Under the pieces are notes generated by a model. The model was not told the DNA's origin, searched no databases, and saw only the letters and a program-made list of their open reading frames with translations. The translations under genes and the position numbers were made by a program. 64,000 bases of DNA from Paenibacillus terrigena DSM 21567 (GTDB lineage Bacteria; Bacillota; Bacilli; Paenibacillales; Paenibacillaceae): positions 310,001 through 374,000 of the forward strand of contig NZ_KB895416.1 in assembly GCF_000374845.1 (NCBI RefSeq), given 5' to 3'. Of this stretch, positions 1 to 8,787 are shown piece after piece. Each line of letters begins with the position of its first letter. Position 1 is the first letter of the stretch.

Positions 1-88
1 TATGAATTTCAATGAGCTGTTGCAGCGGCGTACGGGTAAAGAAATACTCTTCGACCGGCTGGGTCGCAGGTTGTTCTTTAATGCTCAC
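1..88 (-). CDS. 5' end of an unidentified gene, cut by the window edge
   Basis: Only the first 29 codons are present, read leftwards from a GTG at 88 with an AAAGGAG ribosome binding site just upstream. The peptide begins VSIKEQPATQPVEEYFFTRT. A TATAAT-like box lies on the minus strand at 135-140. The gene diverges from the Gfo/Idh oxidoreductase at 257. I do not recognise the family from this fragment; a regulator or another sugar-catabolism gene would fit the position, but that is a guess. Confidence 0.5.
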   Translation of the reverse strand, partial: MSIKEQPATQPVEEYFFTRTPLQQLIEIH

Positions 89-256
89 TTCGGAAGGACT
101 CCTTTCCGTGAAATTCTCGTTAGCTTGTTCCTCTATTATATCAATTATGCTCCTCGAAAAGTACCAAAAAACGGGCTTCGAAGACAAAGAATCCTTCGCG
201 GCTTGGTCTTATACTAGAGTTGAATTGAGCGGATCGAATGAGGAGGCTTATAGGAT

Positions 257-1411
257 ATGAAGTTGGGTGTCATTGGCTATGGAAGCCGGATTAGTTATGT
301 GATATCGGAAATGATTAATCAAGATGCGCGGTGCCAAATTGCGGCGATCGTCGATGTTCGGAAGGATGAAATTCGTACGGCATTAGCAGAACAAGGGAAA
401 ACGGATGTACGATTCTATGATACGGCTGAAGCGATGCTCGAATCGGAAGCTTTGGACGGTGTCGTCATTGGTACGCGGTGTTCACTGCATACGGAGATGG
501 CGATCAAGGTGCTCGCTACGGGACTCCCGCTCTATGTGGAGAAGCCGGTCTCTACGACGATGGAGGATTTATATCGACTCAAGGATGCTTATGAGGTATC
601 GGATTCGAAGGTTATCGTCTCTTTCCCTCTTCGTAACTCGGAGATTGTGAAGCAAGTGAAGGAGATTATCAACTCCGGCAAAATCGGAACCGTCGAGCAT
701 GTCCAAGCGGTGAATAATGTTCCGTACGGCAATGTCTATTATCAGAACTGGTATCGGGATGAAGAAGAGACAGGCGGCCTATTCCTTCAGAAAGCGACGC
801 ATGATCTGGATTATCTTAATGATGTGATCAAGCTGAAGCCAGTTAGCATCTGCGCGATGACGTCGAAGCAAATTTTCAAAGGAACCAAGCCTGCGGGACT
901 CAAATGCAAAGAATGCGAAGAGAATCGCACTTGTGCAGAGAGTACGGCTTTCAAGACAGATGGAACGGAAATGTGGGAATATTGCGCGTTTGCCGAGGAT
1001 ACGGGCAATGAAGATTCAGGCAGCTGCATCGTTCGGTATGAATCAGGCATGCATCTGACGTATTCACAGAACTTCTTCGCGCGTCGTGGTGCACAAGCAC
1101 GTGGGGCTAGATTTTTAGGATACAAAGGAACGGTCGAATTCGATTTCTATACCGGTATCGTTAAAGTTCATATGCATCATACACCGCGCGTGGAGACGTA
1201 TGATTTTTCACTCGGCGGCGGACATTTTGGCGGGGATACGGATTTGGCGAAAAACTTCATCGAGTTGATGCAAGGGACAGCGGAATCAAGATATCCGCTA
1301 GAAGATGGGCTGTTAAGCGCATTGATGTGCTTGAAGGCGAGAGAATCAGCGATGACGGATACATTCCAATCACTAGAGTGGGGCCATGTTCGTGAAGCTG
1401 TCCACATTTAA
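257..1411 (+). CDS. Gfo/Idh/MocA family NAD(P)-dependent oxidoreductase
   Basis: 384 aa, normal length for the family. The N-terminus carries a Rossmann GxGxR-type nucleotide loop (GVIGYGSR, residues 4-11), and the family EKP motif with the catalytic lysine is seen as YVEKPVST near residue 95. The C-terminal half is the usual substrate-binding alpha/beta domain and has an unusual cysteine-rich stretch (CKECEENRTC plus three later cysteines, about residues 218-257), which may bind metal. The start is set by GAGGAGG at 239-245. Such enzymes oxidise or reduce sugars and inositols; the substrate cannot be read from sequence. It is probably co-transcribed with the DUF4091 gene 28 bases downstream, suggesting glycan catabolism. 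Confidence 0.85.
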   Translation: MKLGVIGYGSRISYVISEMINQDARCQIAAIVDVRKDEIRTALAEQGKTDVRFYDTAEAMLESEALDGVVIGTRCSLHTEMAIKVLATGLPLYVEKPVSTTMEDLYRLKDAYEVSDSKVIVSFPLRNSEIVKQVKEIINSGKIGTVEHVQAVNNVPYGNVYYQNWYRDEEETGGLFLQKATHDLDYLNDVIKLKPVSICAMTSKQIFKGTKPAGLKCKECEENRTCAESTAFKTDGTEMWEYCAFAEDTGNEDSGSCIVRYESGMHLTYSQNFFARRGAQARGARFLGYKGTVEFDFYTGIVKVHMHHTPRVETYDFSLGGGHFGGDTDLAKNFIELMQGTAESRYPLEDGLLSALMCLKARESAMTDTFQSLEWGHVREAVHI

Positions 1412-1439
1412 CTAATTCATAAGAGAGAAGGTATTGAGC

Positions 1440-3113
1440 ATGGAACAATCCAATCTGTTTCAATCGATCACATTAGATGCGTTGTCTAAAGTATTCGCAG
1501 ATGAGAAGCCACAAGGGGGAGCCTATACAAAGGGTTCGGCATTATATGGGGAGACATTTGCTTTTCAAGTGGCTTACAGTGCAGAGCGATTATTCAAAAA
1601 CTTGCAAGTCGAAGTCGAGTCAACGATTGGGTTACCTTTTCACGTGAGAGCGGTTGGGTTAGTGCCTTCGGAAATGCCTTGTTATTTCGACCATGATGCC
1701 GACGTATTGCGGACAACGGCAGGGTTATACCCAGATCCGTTATATGAACTGGAGCATACAGCGATCCATGCATTGCCTAAGCAGTGGCGTTCGCTCTGGA
1801 TTCATGTCGATCTCGATGATACGGTACAACCGGGTGATCATGAGGTGAAGGTATCGATCAAATCGGAGGAGGGTGCTCTACTTGCGACGAACACGTTCGT
1901 GCTCAATGTGATTCCAGCGAAGCTGCCGAAGCAGCGGTTGATTCACACGGAATGGTTCCATACGGATTGTATAGCGACCCAATATGGCGTGGACGTGTTT
2001 AGTGAAGCACACTGGGGGCTGCTTGCGCAATTTGTGGGGACGGCTGTGAAGCATGGGATGAATATGATTTTGACGCCGCTATTCACACCGCCGCTCGATA
2101 CGGCCATTGGTGGTGAGCGTCCGACGGTCCAGTTGATCGATGTGGAAGTGCTCGGTGATGGGACGTATCGCTTCGGATTCGACCGACTGACACGGTGGGT
2201 GGAGATGTGCCGGAATGTTGGGGTGGAATATTTCGAGTTCTCTCATTTGTTCACACAGTGGGGCGCGAAGCATGCACCGAAGATCGTCGCAACGGTGGAA
2301 GGGGTAGAACGGCAAATTTTTGGCTGGAATACGAGTTCGACGTCGGCGGAATACCGCAGCTTCATGGATCAGTTCTTGCCAGCGTTAGATGGTTACATTA
2401 AGAATAATGGAATTGCGCAGCAGAGCTGGTTCCATATCTCTGATGAGCCGAGTCAGGATCAACTGGAGACGTACATGGCGGCGAGCGAAATGGTGCGTAA
2501 GCATCTGTCGGCTTATCCGATTATGGATGCGTTATCATCCCTCGATTTCTATGAGCAGGGTCTGGTGCAGCGCCCGATTCCGGCGAACGATCATATCGAA
2601 CCGTTCCTGCGCAGCGAGGTACCGGATTTATGGACGTATTATTGTTGTTCCCAGGATGATCAGGTATCGAACCGATTCTTTAATATGCCTTCCGCACGGA
2701 ATCGTGTACTTGGCTTCCAATTGTATAAGTTCGGCCTGCAAGGCTTCTTGCACTGGGGCTATAACTTCTGGTACACCCAATATTCGGCGAATCAACAGAT
2801 TGATCCCTTCCGTACGACGGATGCTGGTGCAGCGTTCCCTTCTGGCGATGCTTATCTGGTCTATCCGGGCGAAGCGGGACCTGTTGAATCGATTCGGCTT
2901 GAGGTGCTTCATCAAGGCTTGCAGGATTTGCGTGCGCTCGAACTATTAGAGTCTTGGATCGGCAAAGAAAAGACGGTTGCGCTGATCGAAGAGGGGCTCG
3001 CAGCACCGATCTCATTCTCGGAATACCCGAGAGGGAATGGAGAATGGCTTCTCGCTGCAAGGGAACGGATCAATCAAGCGATTGCTGCACATTGCTGTCT
3101 AACGAACGGCTAG
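1440..3113 (+). CDS. DUF4091 domain protein, glycoside-hydrolase-like
   Basis: 557 aa. The start is taken as ATG 1440 because AGAAGG at 1425-1430 sits about nine bases before it; an in-frame TTG at 1434 is too close. An N-terminal beta-sandwich-like region precedes a TIM-barrel-like region (WFHTDCIATQYGVD, then FEFSHLFTQWGAKHAPK). The C-terminus has the DUF4091 signature around WTYYCCSQDD and LHWGYNFWYTQ. DUF4091 proteins resemble family GH123 N-acetylgalactosaminidases; activity here is unproven. No signal peptide is visible, so it acts in the cytoplasm. It follows a Gfo/Idh gene and shares a terminator with the convergent GH43-like gene. Confidence 0.8.
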   Translation: MEQSNLFQSITLDALSKVFADEKPQGGAYTKGSALYGETFAFQVAYSAERLFKNLQVEVESTIGLPFHVRAVGLVPSEMPCYFDHDADVLRTTAGLYPDPLYELEHTAIHALPKQWRSLWIHVDLDDTVQPGDHEVKVSIKSEEGALLATNTFVLNVIPAKLPKQRLIHTEWFHTDCIATQYGVDVFSEAHWGLLAQFVGTAVKHGMNMILTPLFTPPLDTAIGGERPTVQLIDVEVLGDGTYRFGFDRLTRWVEMCRNVGVEYFEFSHLFTQWGAKHAPKIVATVEGVERQIFGWNTSSTSAEYRSFMDQFLPALDGYIKNNGIAQQSWFHISDEPSQDQLETYMAASEMVRKHLSAYPIMDALSSLDFYEQGLVQRPIPANDHIEPFLRSEVPDLWTYYCCSQDDQVSNRFFNMPSARNRVLGFQLYKFGLQGFLHWGYNFWYTQYSANQQIDPFRTTDAGAAFPSGDAYLVYPGEAGPVESIRLEVLHQGLQDLRALELLESWIGKEKTVALIEEGLAAPISFSEYPRGNGEWLLAARERINQAIAAHCCLTNG

Positions 3114-3126
3114 TTGAAGAATGTAG

Positions 3127-3154
3127 AAAAACCTGCTGAGCTCAGCAGGTTTTT
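3127..3154. terminator. Bidirectional Rho-independent terminator
   Basis: Perfect palindrome with stem AACCTGCTGAG/CTCAGCAGGTT flanked by A and T runs. It lies between two convergent genes and serves both. Confidence 0.9.
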
Positions 3155-3172
3155 TGTATGGTTGGGAGTATG

Positions 3173-4039
3173 TTATTTGGCTTCTAACGAATCTGAGGAT
3201 TCTTCGACGCGCAGAATGGATGGCCGCTCATTCGGATTGTGATTCGGGGCATGAAGGGCAAGGAGCAGGTTATTGTACCAATCCCGAAATAACATGCCGT
3301 GTCCACCATCTTCGACATAGAGCGGGTTCTCTTCATGCACCCATGGACCTGTAATTCTTCCACTAACAGAGCGTGCAATCCCCGTAGTATATCCTTGTTC
3401 ACCAAGGCTTGACCAGATCATGAGCAGGCGGCCGTTGTTCATGTGGTGCAGGAAGGGGCCGTCCGTCACGAAGCCACCTTCGGTATTCGGCTTGACCCAT
3501 GGCGCTTCGGATGCACGAAACAACAGCTGCGGCTCGCTGACAATTCGGTCAAGCGTATCGGCTAATTTGGCAGCATAGATCTCGCCGTCTGTTACTTGCA
3601 GCCACTCCCGACAGAAGATGAGCCATGGTGTACCGTCTTTCTCCATATAGAGGGTACCGTCTAAGCACTCCCATGCCTTTGGTGTAATAGGGCCTAGACT
3701 ATGGAGCTCGAAGGGTCCCATCGGATGATCGGCGACGAGCACTTGCACCGCACGCGACATCCCTTTTGCTTTGAAAGAAGCAAACATATAGAATCGGTCT
3801 TGCACATGATGAACTTCAGGCGCCCAGTAATGGTGATCGGACCAGAATCCCGGCTCAGATCGGAACACGGGGAATGGCCCCTCCCAATTTAATAAATCGC
3901 AGCTGCGGTACACGTCAAAGCCTTCAGGTTTGCCGTCCCATGCGGTCGCACCTTGGGTTCCATACATATAATAAGTATTCTCCACAGGTACAGGAAGAAT
4001 AAAGGGGTCTCGAAAGTGAATATCAGATAATCGTATCAA
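3173..4039 (-). CDS. GH43-like five-bladed beta-propeller glycosidase
   Basis: 288 aa. Propeller motifs typical of clan GH-F/J are visible: FRDPFILP near the N-terminus (aspartate in the usual catalytic-base position), YWAPEVHH near residue 68, LDGTLYMEKDG near residue 125 and TDGPFLHHM near residue 190. Family members are arabinosidases, xylosidases and related exo-enzymes. No signal peptide is seen, so the substrate is probably an imported oligosaccharide. It is convergent with, and probably functionally tied to, the oxidoreductase and DUF4091 genes. A start at 4039 is supported by a GGAGG on the minus strand. Confidence 0.8.
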   Translation of the reverse strand: MIRLSDIHFRDPFILPVPVENTYYMYGTQGATAWDGKPEGFDVYRSCDLLNWEGPFPVFRSEPGFWSDHHYWAPEVHHVQDRFYMFASFKAKGMSRAVQVLVADHPMGPFELHSLGPITPKAWECLDGTLYMEKDGTPWLIFCREWLQVTDGEIYAAKLADTLDRIVSEPQLLFRASEAPWVKPNTEGGFVTDGPFLHHMNNGRLLMIWSSLGEQGYTTGIARSVSGRITGPWVHEENPLYVEDGGHGMLFRDWYNNLLLALHAPNHNPNERPSILRVEESSDSLEAK

Positions 4040-4304
4040 ATGGTGGTCCTCCTTTGAATCATTTACTCTAGCAAATAGATTAGCATGATTTGGTATAATG
4101 CTCCAGAGGTAGCTGGGTCGTAACGGCTGTGAATATGGAGAATCATGAAATTTGTTGTCAGAGGCGGGAGCATAGTTTTGGACATGAAAAAATCTCTAGT
4201 TCTCGTTACTTGGGTGTAGGAGTTTTTTTGTATGAAAGATTTATAGGATAGGACAAAAAAGGAATTTGGCGTGCTATAATTTGTAAAAAAGGAGGTTGTA
4301 CACG

Positions 4305-4823
4305 ATGTTAATTCAGCCATTGGATGGAGAGTATGCAACTTATTATGACCAATATATAGGCCTTGTACCTGAAGGGGATATTCGGGGAATTCTAGAGCAG
4401 CAATTAGAGCGTACCACCCAATTCTTCGCGAATTTATCGGAGGAGCAAGGAGATTTCCGGTATGCACCGGACAAGTGGTCGATTAAAGAAGTGATCGGTC
4501 ATATTGCGGATACGGAACGCGTGATGAGCTATCGATTGCTGCGTATTGCGAGAGGAGATCAGACACCTCTCACAGGGTTTGATGAGAATGCGTTCGTGAG
4601 CGGAGCGGCCTTCGCTTCAACACCGATGTCTGAATTGATTGAGGATCTTCGAGCCGTCCGCCGTGCTACAATTACATTATTGCGCGGAGTTACAGATGAA
4701 GCAGCAGCGAGAGTAGGGACAGCGAATCATTCGCCGATTTCCGTTCGGGCACTTGCCTATATTATTGCGGGTCACGAGATTCACCATTTGAACATACTGA
4801 AGGAAAGATATCACATTTCGTAG
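4305..4823 (+). CDS. DinB family protein (putative metal-dependent)
   Basis: 172 aa. ATG 4305 follows AAAGGAGG at 4288-4295; a TATAAT box lies at 4275-4280. The DinB/YfiT four-helix fold is suggested by WSIKEVIGHIADTERV (first metal histidine) and the C-terminal HEIHHLNIL (second histidine pair). Family members include thiol transferases and mycothiol- or bacillithiol-linked enzymes; the reaction here is unknown. It is monocistronic, ended by the terminator at 4863. Two further members of the superfamily lie at 42752 and 50614. Confidence 0.82.
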   Translation: MLIQPLDGEYATYYDQYIGLVPEGDIRGILEQQLERTTQFFANLSEEQGDFRYAPDKWSIKEVIGHIADTERVMSYRLLRIARGDQTPLTGFDENAFVSGAAFASTPMSELIEDLRAVRRATITLLRGVTDEAAARVGTANHSPISVRALAYIIAGHEIHHLNILKERYHIS

Positions 4824-4862
4824 ATTTCGAGGATCATCGAAATCATGTGCCGAAATCATCGG

Positions 4863-4902
4863 GGCGTATCAAGTTCGCAGGAACTTTGTACGCTCTTTTT
4901 TG
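4863..4902 (+). terminator. Rho-independent terminator
   Basis: Stem built from GCGTA...AAGTTC and GAACTT...TACGC around a GCAG loop, followed by TCTTTTTT. It ends the DinB transcript. Confidence 0.8.
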
Positions 4903-4954
4903 TGTGTTCAAGGATGGGGGAGCTTGTTATAATTATTGGAAGGATTGATGAATT

Positions 4955-5886
4955 ATGGATGTGCATGTGTCGGTATATGGTGAGCAGCGTATGTCGATAA
5001 AATTCAAGTTTTTTCGAAGAAGAAGCGCCTCCGGCTTCAGTTTGGATATAGATCTGAAATGGGATGCTTCGCATCATTAGCAGCCGCAGAATGAATTACG
5101 TGCAAGAGGATACAGCGCGAAGACGGTTAAAGCTTATTGCGGTCAGGTCCAACGCTTCTTCGAGTATAGGAGACAGAACAATGTAAGGTGGACTGATCAT
5201 GTTGTTCGAGATTATTCCCTTTATTTATTGGATCGGTCCTGCTCCCATGCGTACGTAAACCAAGCAATTAGTGCGATCAAATTTTATTTGATCCACGTGA
5301 TGGGATACCGCGAGAATGTATCGAATGTTAGGCCTGAGAAAGAGAATAAATTGCCTTCGATTCTATCGCTGGATGAGATTATGCTTATGCTCACGACCGT
5401 CAAGAATCTGAAGCATAAAGCAATTTTCTATGTTACATATTCTTCAGGCTTACGCGTTGGTGAAGTCGTTCGATTGCGTATCGAATACTTCGATCGAGCC
5501 CGCAAAACACTGCATATTCGGCAAGGCAAAGGAAAAAAGGATTGTTACACCTTTTTGTCGGATGCAGCTTTTACAATCGTGAGCAGTACGTTCGTATAGA
5601 GAATCCAGAAGGTTGGCTATTTCCGGGTCAAGAAGCAGGACGACATCTAACCGAACGAACTGTTCAGAAAATATTCAGTCAAATGATTGGAGCTGCGGGA
5701 ATCAGGAAGTAAGTCAGTGTTCACTCGCTGAGGCATTCATTCGCTACGCATCTGCTAGAGGGCGGGATTGATATTCGCTACATTCAAGAGCTGCTGGGGC
5801 ACCAGAGCAGTCGGACAACGGAGAGGTATACGCATGTGAGCGTGAGAGATGTGAGTCGAATTAAGAGTCCGCTGGATCAGGTGTAG
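4955..5886 (+). pseudogene. Broken tyrosine recombinase (XerD/IntI-like)
   Basis: A recombinase reading frame of about 310 codons with three lesions: an in-frame TAG at 5078, a frameshift near 5570-5590, and an in-frame TAA at 5710. Core-binding domain remnants include RGYSAKTVKAYCGQVQRFF. The catalytic domain keeps YSSGLRVGEVVRL (Arg I), [15 protein letters not shown] (His-x-x-Arg), [17 protein letters not shown] (second His and the Tyr nucleophile) and ends RIKSPLDQV. The SPLD tail occurs in integron integrases and related integrases, but the extra IntI helix before the HxLRH patch is not apparent. A TATAAT box at 4928-4933 and GGAAGG precede the ATG. It points towards, and ends 91 bases before, the first cassette boundary at 5978. 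That it once moved the cassettes is inference. Confidence 0.85.
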
Positions 5887-5892
5887 GACGGT

Positions 5893-5984
5893 CGTGAATA
5901 TGGGCGTGATGCGGGGTATTCACGAAATACGTGAATTCCCTGGCTGATGGGGGATTGGGGAAGTTCGTGAAAAAGACGTTATGT
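5893..5984 (+). other. Candidate attI-like insertion site
   Basis: This is the left boundary of the array. The recombination-type core GTTATGT (5978-5984) is the exact complement of ACATAAC at the end of the first cassette (6675-6681). Upstream are four copies of the hexamer CGTGAA in 80 bases: 5893-5898 (+), 5919-5924 (-), 5930-5935 (+) and 5966-5971 (+); the middle two form an inverted repeat. Such repeated arms resemble recombinase-binding sites. The core is directly visible; a role as attI is inference. Confidence 0.5.
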
Positions 5985-6038
5985 GCAATACCCTGAAAGA
6001 TCTTTATACATTATTTTAATTAACAAGGAGACAAGTTT

Positions 6039-6626
6039 ATGATTAGAAGATTTAAAACCTCTAAAGCAGCGTTCACTTTACTAATATCATTAATTTTGCT
6101 GTTTGGAATAGTATCTGTTACTTCTGCAAGTAGTACCGATTTCATAAAAGCAAAGATTTCAAATATTAAAATTATGGTAAATAATAAATCCAGAAATATT
6201 AAAGCGAATATGCTTAATGTTAACGGTGTTAATTATGTTCCACTTAAAGAGTTTGCCAATATTTTAGGCTATACAACTGACTATAAAAATTCTACAAAGA
6301 CGATCGAAATAAATAAAAAAGAAGGGGAAGAAGATAGTCTTGTAATTGATGATAACGGAAATATTTTGAGTTTAGATGAGTGGGTTACAATTAGAGAATT
6401 GTCACTACGTTTCGGAGTGAAAATAAAATATGAAGACTCAAATGTAGTTCTCACATATAAAGAAAAAACAATAAATTTACGCCCGAGTAATGGAGCAAAT
6501 GATGATATTCCCAATTTAATAGCTGAAACAACATATAGTTCTGAAGGTATTCCATTACTTTTTGTTAAAGGAGTAATGTACTTAAAGAAAAGCGATGCAG
6601 AATTATTTATAGAACAGAAATTATAG
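6039..6626 (+). CDS. Cassette 1: secreted protein with copper-amine-oxidase-type stalk domain
   Basis: 195 aa. A signal peptide is clear: basic MIRRFKTSK, a hydrophobic stretch, then a TSAS cleavage region near residue 31. The mature part starts with the stalk-domain pattern (IKIMVNN..., VNGVNYVPLKEFANILGY), which recurs as VTIRELSLRFGVKIKYEDS; these short beta-rich repeats are common in Bacillota surface proteins. No catalytic residues are recognised. AAGGAGA supports ATG 6039. The gene sits alone in its unit, as expected for a cassette. Confidence 0.75.
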   Translation: MIRRFKTSKAAFTLLISLILLFGIVSVTSASSTDFIKAKISNIKIMVNNKSRNIKANMLNVNGVNYVPLKEFANILGYTTDYKNSTKTIEINKKEGEEDSLVIDDNGNILSLDEWVTIRELSLRFGVKIKYEDSNVVLTYKEKTINLRPSNGANDDIPNLIAETTYSSEGIPLLFVKGVMYLKKSDAELFIEQKL

Positions 6627-6674
6627 AAATGGATAAAGTTAATTGTATGATCAATTCGAGGAAGAGGGTACTGC

Positions 6675-6844
6675 ACATAACATCATATCCACGCATCGGA
6701 GCCTGACGGCTCCTCGGTCCGCCCGAAGGGGATAGGCAAGGAAGCGGAATCAGGCGGACACATCCGCACCGACTAACCGCATCGCGGCCGGCTGCTGGCG
6801 CAGCCTTAAGTCGGTGGGACGTCGTGGATACAGGAACGTTATCC
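6675..6844 (+). repeat. attC-like site 1
   Basis: 170 bases from ACATAAC to GTTATCC. The inner boxes ATCCACG and CGTGGAT pair. Between them are two further arms, GGTCCGCC...GGCGGACA and CCGACTAACC...TTAAGTCGG, so the folded strand would form a three-way junction. Confidence 0.8.
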
Positions 6845-6887
6845 GAAACCTCTGAATGTATTTATTAAATTCTTGAAAGGAGTTCTT

Positions 6888-7079
6888 ATGATAATCTTTG
6901 GATTTATTTCGGTTTATCTAATGCCATTAATAGGGTTTCTTTTTATAGTTTGCTTGCTTAGAGCTATCAAGAAAATTATAAAAGATAAATCATATACTGC
7001 CGAAGTCTTTTGGAGTGGATTTTTCTTTGCGATAATTGTGTGGACAATAAGTATGACAGTTTTAATAACAGGTAAATAA
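6888..7079 (+). CDS. Cassette 2: small membrane protein
   Basis: 63 aa with two predicted membrane helices: one near the N-terminus (IIFGFISVYLMPLIGFLF) and one near the C-terminus, separated by a short basic linker (RAIKKIIKDK). AAAGGAG at 6876-6882 sets ATG 6888. No family recognised. It is the sole ORF of the unit and lies about 150 bases before a rearranged attC. Confidence 0.6.
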   Translation: MIIFGFISVYLMPLIGFLFIVCLLRAIKKIIKDKSYTAEVFWSGFFFAIIVWTISMTVLITGK

Positions 7080-7229
7080 GACTTGATGTTACTCGCGCCA
7101 TCATGAGTAATATTGGGTAAACCCATTAGACCCCGCGTCGCTTTTATTTTAAAGTGCCAACAAGACTAATATGGGATATAACCCCATTTAAAAACTTGAA
7201 ATAATGGGCGGAATTAATTTAAGGTCTGA

Positions 7230-7453
7230 TTAAGTTCGGATTTAAGGGCAGTAGCGAACGCGACGCGGCGTAGATACGGTGTTATCCGTTGCCTCTGACT
7301 TCTTCGATAACCCTTTCAAAATAGATATTACTGCCACTTAGCCTTGCAGGGTTGTCTGCCTGACTTCACTTCTCCGAAAACCATCGGGCAGACCAAGGAC
7401 CGGCGCATGCGCGCCTTAAGCCTTTCGGGTTCGCAGATACAACAACGTTATAT
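7230..7453 (+). repeat. attC-like site 2, rearranged
   Basis: The right arm (CTTAAGCC at 7415-7422, then CGCAGATAC and GTTATAT at 7447-7453) is in normal orientation. The left arm is inverted: read on the minus strand, 7306 down to about 7255 is CGAAGAAGTCAGAGGC, GGATAAC, ATCTACG, as at normal left ends. The central hairpin at about 7331-7400 is inverted too. GGATAAC matches the start of cassette 2 (GTTATCC at 6838) with 15 of 18 bases complementary, so this is one scrambled attC rather than two. The stretch 7090-7230 has no gene and no clear feature. Confidence 0.6.
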
Positions 7454-7460
7454 GAAATCG

Positions 7461-8039
7461 ATGTTAAAGGAGAAAGAGGAGAGTTCTATTAAACGTTCAT
7501 TAAAATTACTTCTTATTCTAATGACTATTTATATAATCTTTTTAATTCCCAATCTATTTTCTTGGTATGAAATGGAAAAGTTTGAAAGTAAAATAAATAC
7601 TGCGCTTGGGAATTTTTTAACTTCGCAATGTAAAACTAACGTTCACATCGATTGGGTCAAAATTCATAACATACCAACTGGATTTTTAACAATAGGAAAA
7701 GACTCACAAGAATGGAATGCGCAGGTTACTATTAATTCCAATTATACTTATCCCATTGAAGGAAGTGTAGACGGTAGTTTTCATTTTTATTTTCATGAAG
7801 AATTTTGTGGAAAAAATTATCATTCAGATAAAATTGGATATAAGAGTTTAGATTTGAAAAATAAAACATTTGTAGATGAATATGACCAAAGTTCAAAGAC
7901 GGGGGATATTGGTCTTAAAGAATCAAACATAATTTTATTAACGTTCTTCTTTGGCTTGATAATTATCGTTTTTATTATATCAGCAACAATTGAATTGTTC
8001 ACAAATCTAATAAAAATATATAAAAGAAAGAATGAATAG
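7461..8039 (+). CDS. Cassette 3: membrane protein with an extracytoplasmic central domain
   Basis: Up to 192 aa: an N-terminal membrane helix (LKLLLILMTIYIIFLIP), about 110 mostly soluble residues with two cysteines, and a C-terminal helix (ILLTFFFGLIIIVFIIS). The start is uncertain. ATG 7452 and 7461 have no good ribosome binding site, whereas AAAGGAG/AGAGGAGAG at 7465-7483 lies just before an in-frame ATT at 7488, which would be a rare start. The layout resembles the cassette 9 product, so the two may be distant relatives. Function unknown. Confidence 0.65.
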   Translation: MLKEKEESSIKRSLKLLLILMTIYIIFLIPNLFSWYEMEKFESKINTALGNFLTSQCKTNVHIDWVKIHNIPTGFLTIGKDSQEWNAQVTINSNYTYPIEGSVDGSFHFYFHEEFCGKNYHSDKIGYKSLDLKNKTFVDEYDQSSKTGDIGLKESNIILLTFFFGLIIIVFIISATIELFTNLIKIYKRKNE

Positions 8040-8070
8040 TTTGTGAGTAACTCAAGATGGCATCGACATC

Positions 8071-8232
8071 ATATAACACCATATCTACGCCATGTCGCGT
8101 TCGCTCCTTGGTCTGCCGAGGAGTTTTCGAAGAAGCTTAATCAGCATACAACCCTGCAAGGCAAAGTGGCAAAGCCACCCGGCTCGGTCGCGCCTTAAGC
8201 CTCTCGGGTTCGTAGATACAACAACGTTAGCT
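8071..8232 (+). repeat. attC-like site 3
   Basis: 162 bases from ATATAAC to GTTAGCT. ATATAAC complements GTTATAT at 7447. Inner boxes ATCTACG/CGTAGAT pair; the arms TTGGTCTGCC and AGGC...GCCTTAAGCC are present. Confidence 0.85.
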
Positions 8233-8276
8233 GAAATCAACGAAATTGTAATGGAAAATCGAAAGGAATATAAAAA

Positions 8277-8738
8277 ATGAATCTAATCCGCATAGAACCA
8301 ATTGATAAAAATAACTGGGAAGAAGCTCACTCGATATCTTTACTCAAATCACAAGAGAAGCTTGTACCTTCTGTTATCGAATCTTTAGCATGGGCTTATA
8401 TAAAACCGTGGGATGAGGCCTTTGATCCATATATTTTGTGCAAGGATGATAAAACATTCGGATTTTTTTATCTTTCCTATACACCTAATAGTACGAATAA
8501 TTACTGGATTGGTGGTTTTCAAATAGACAAGGAATATCAAGGGATGGGATTAGGAATACAATCTCTTAAAAGAATATTAGAATTCATTCAGGAAATGCAC
8601 AGACAATGCGAAGTAATCTCTCTAACAATCGAAAAAAGTAATAATCATGCTAGAAAGCTTTACGAGAAATTAGGATTTGTCAATCAAGATAAAGAGAACC
8701 AAGATGGCGAGATTATATATAAACTAAAGTTAAAATAA
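8277..8738 (+). CDS. Cassette 4: GNAT family N-acetyltransferase
   Basis: 153 aa. The acetyl-CoA loop is QGMGLG in the segment IDKEYQGMGLGIQSLKRIL (about residues 82-100), preceded by the motif A strand (YWIGGFQ), and the C-terminal NNHARKLYEKLGF motif is complete. Length and pattern resemble diamine/spermidine or small-molecule acetyltransferases; the substrate is unknown. GAAAGGA upstream supports ATG 8277. Acetyltransferases are classic integron cargo, and a second, different GNAT gene is in cassette 10. Confidence 0.85.
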   Translation: MNLIRIEPIDKNNWEEAHSISLLKSQEKLVPSVIESLAWAYIKPWDEAFDPYILCKDDKTFGFFYLSYTPNSTNNYWIGGFQIDKEYQGMGLGIQSLKRILEFIQEMHRQCEVISLTIEKSNNHARKLYEKLGFVNQDKENQDGEIIYKLKLK

Positions 8739-8787
8739 ACTATAAAGAACTTGTTGTACTAGGTTACTCGAAGAGGTCGTTGACATC

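Noticed and set aside
2-260. Two short + strand frames at the left edge
   Set aside because: They overlap the minus-strand gene with a good start at 88 and its promoter region, and have no supporting features.
811-1125. Long minus-strand frames opposite the Gfo/Idh, DUF4091 and other strong genes
   Set aside because: They lie antisense to clearly coding genes, lack ribosome binding sites and have no recognisable motifs.
7281-7453. An empty cassette of about 165 bases between two attC sites
   Set aside because: The apparent left boundary at 7281 is the inverted left end of the cassette 2 attC; read on the minus strand it gives the cassette-end motif and complements the cassette 2 start.
7344-7460. 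N-terminal extension of the cassette 3 protein
   Set aside because: The extra codons lie inside the attC arm and have no ribosome binding site.
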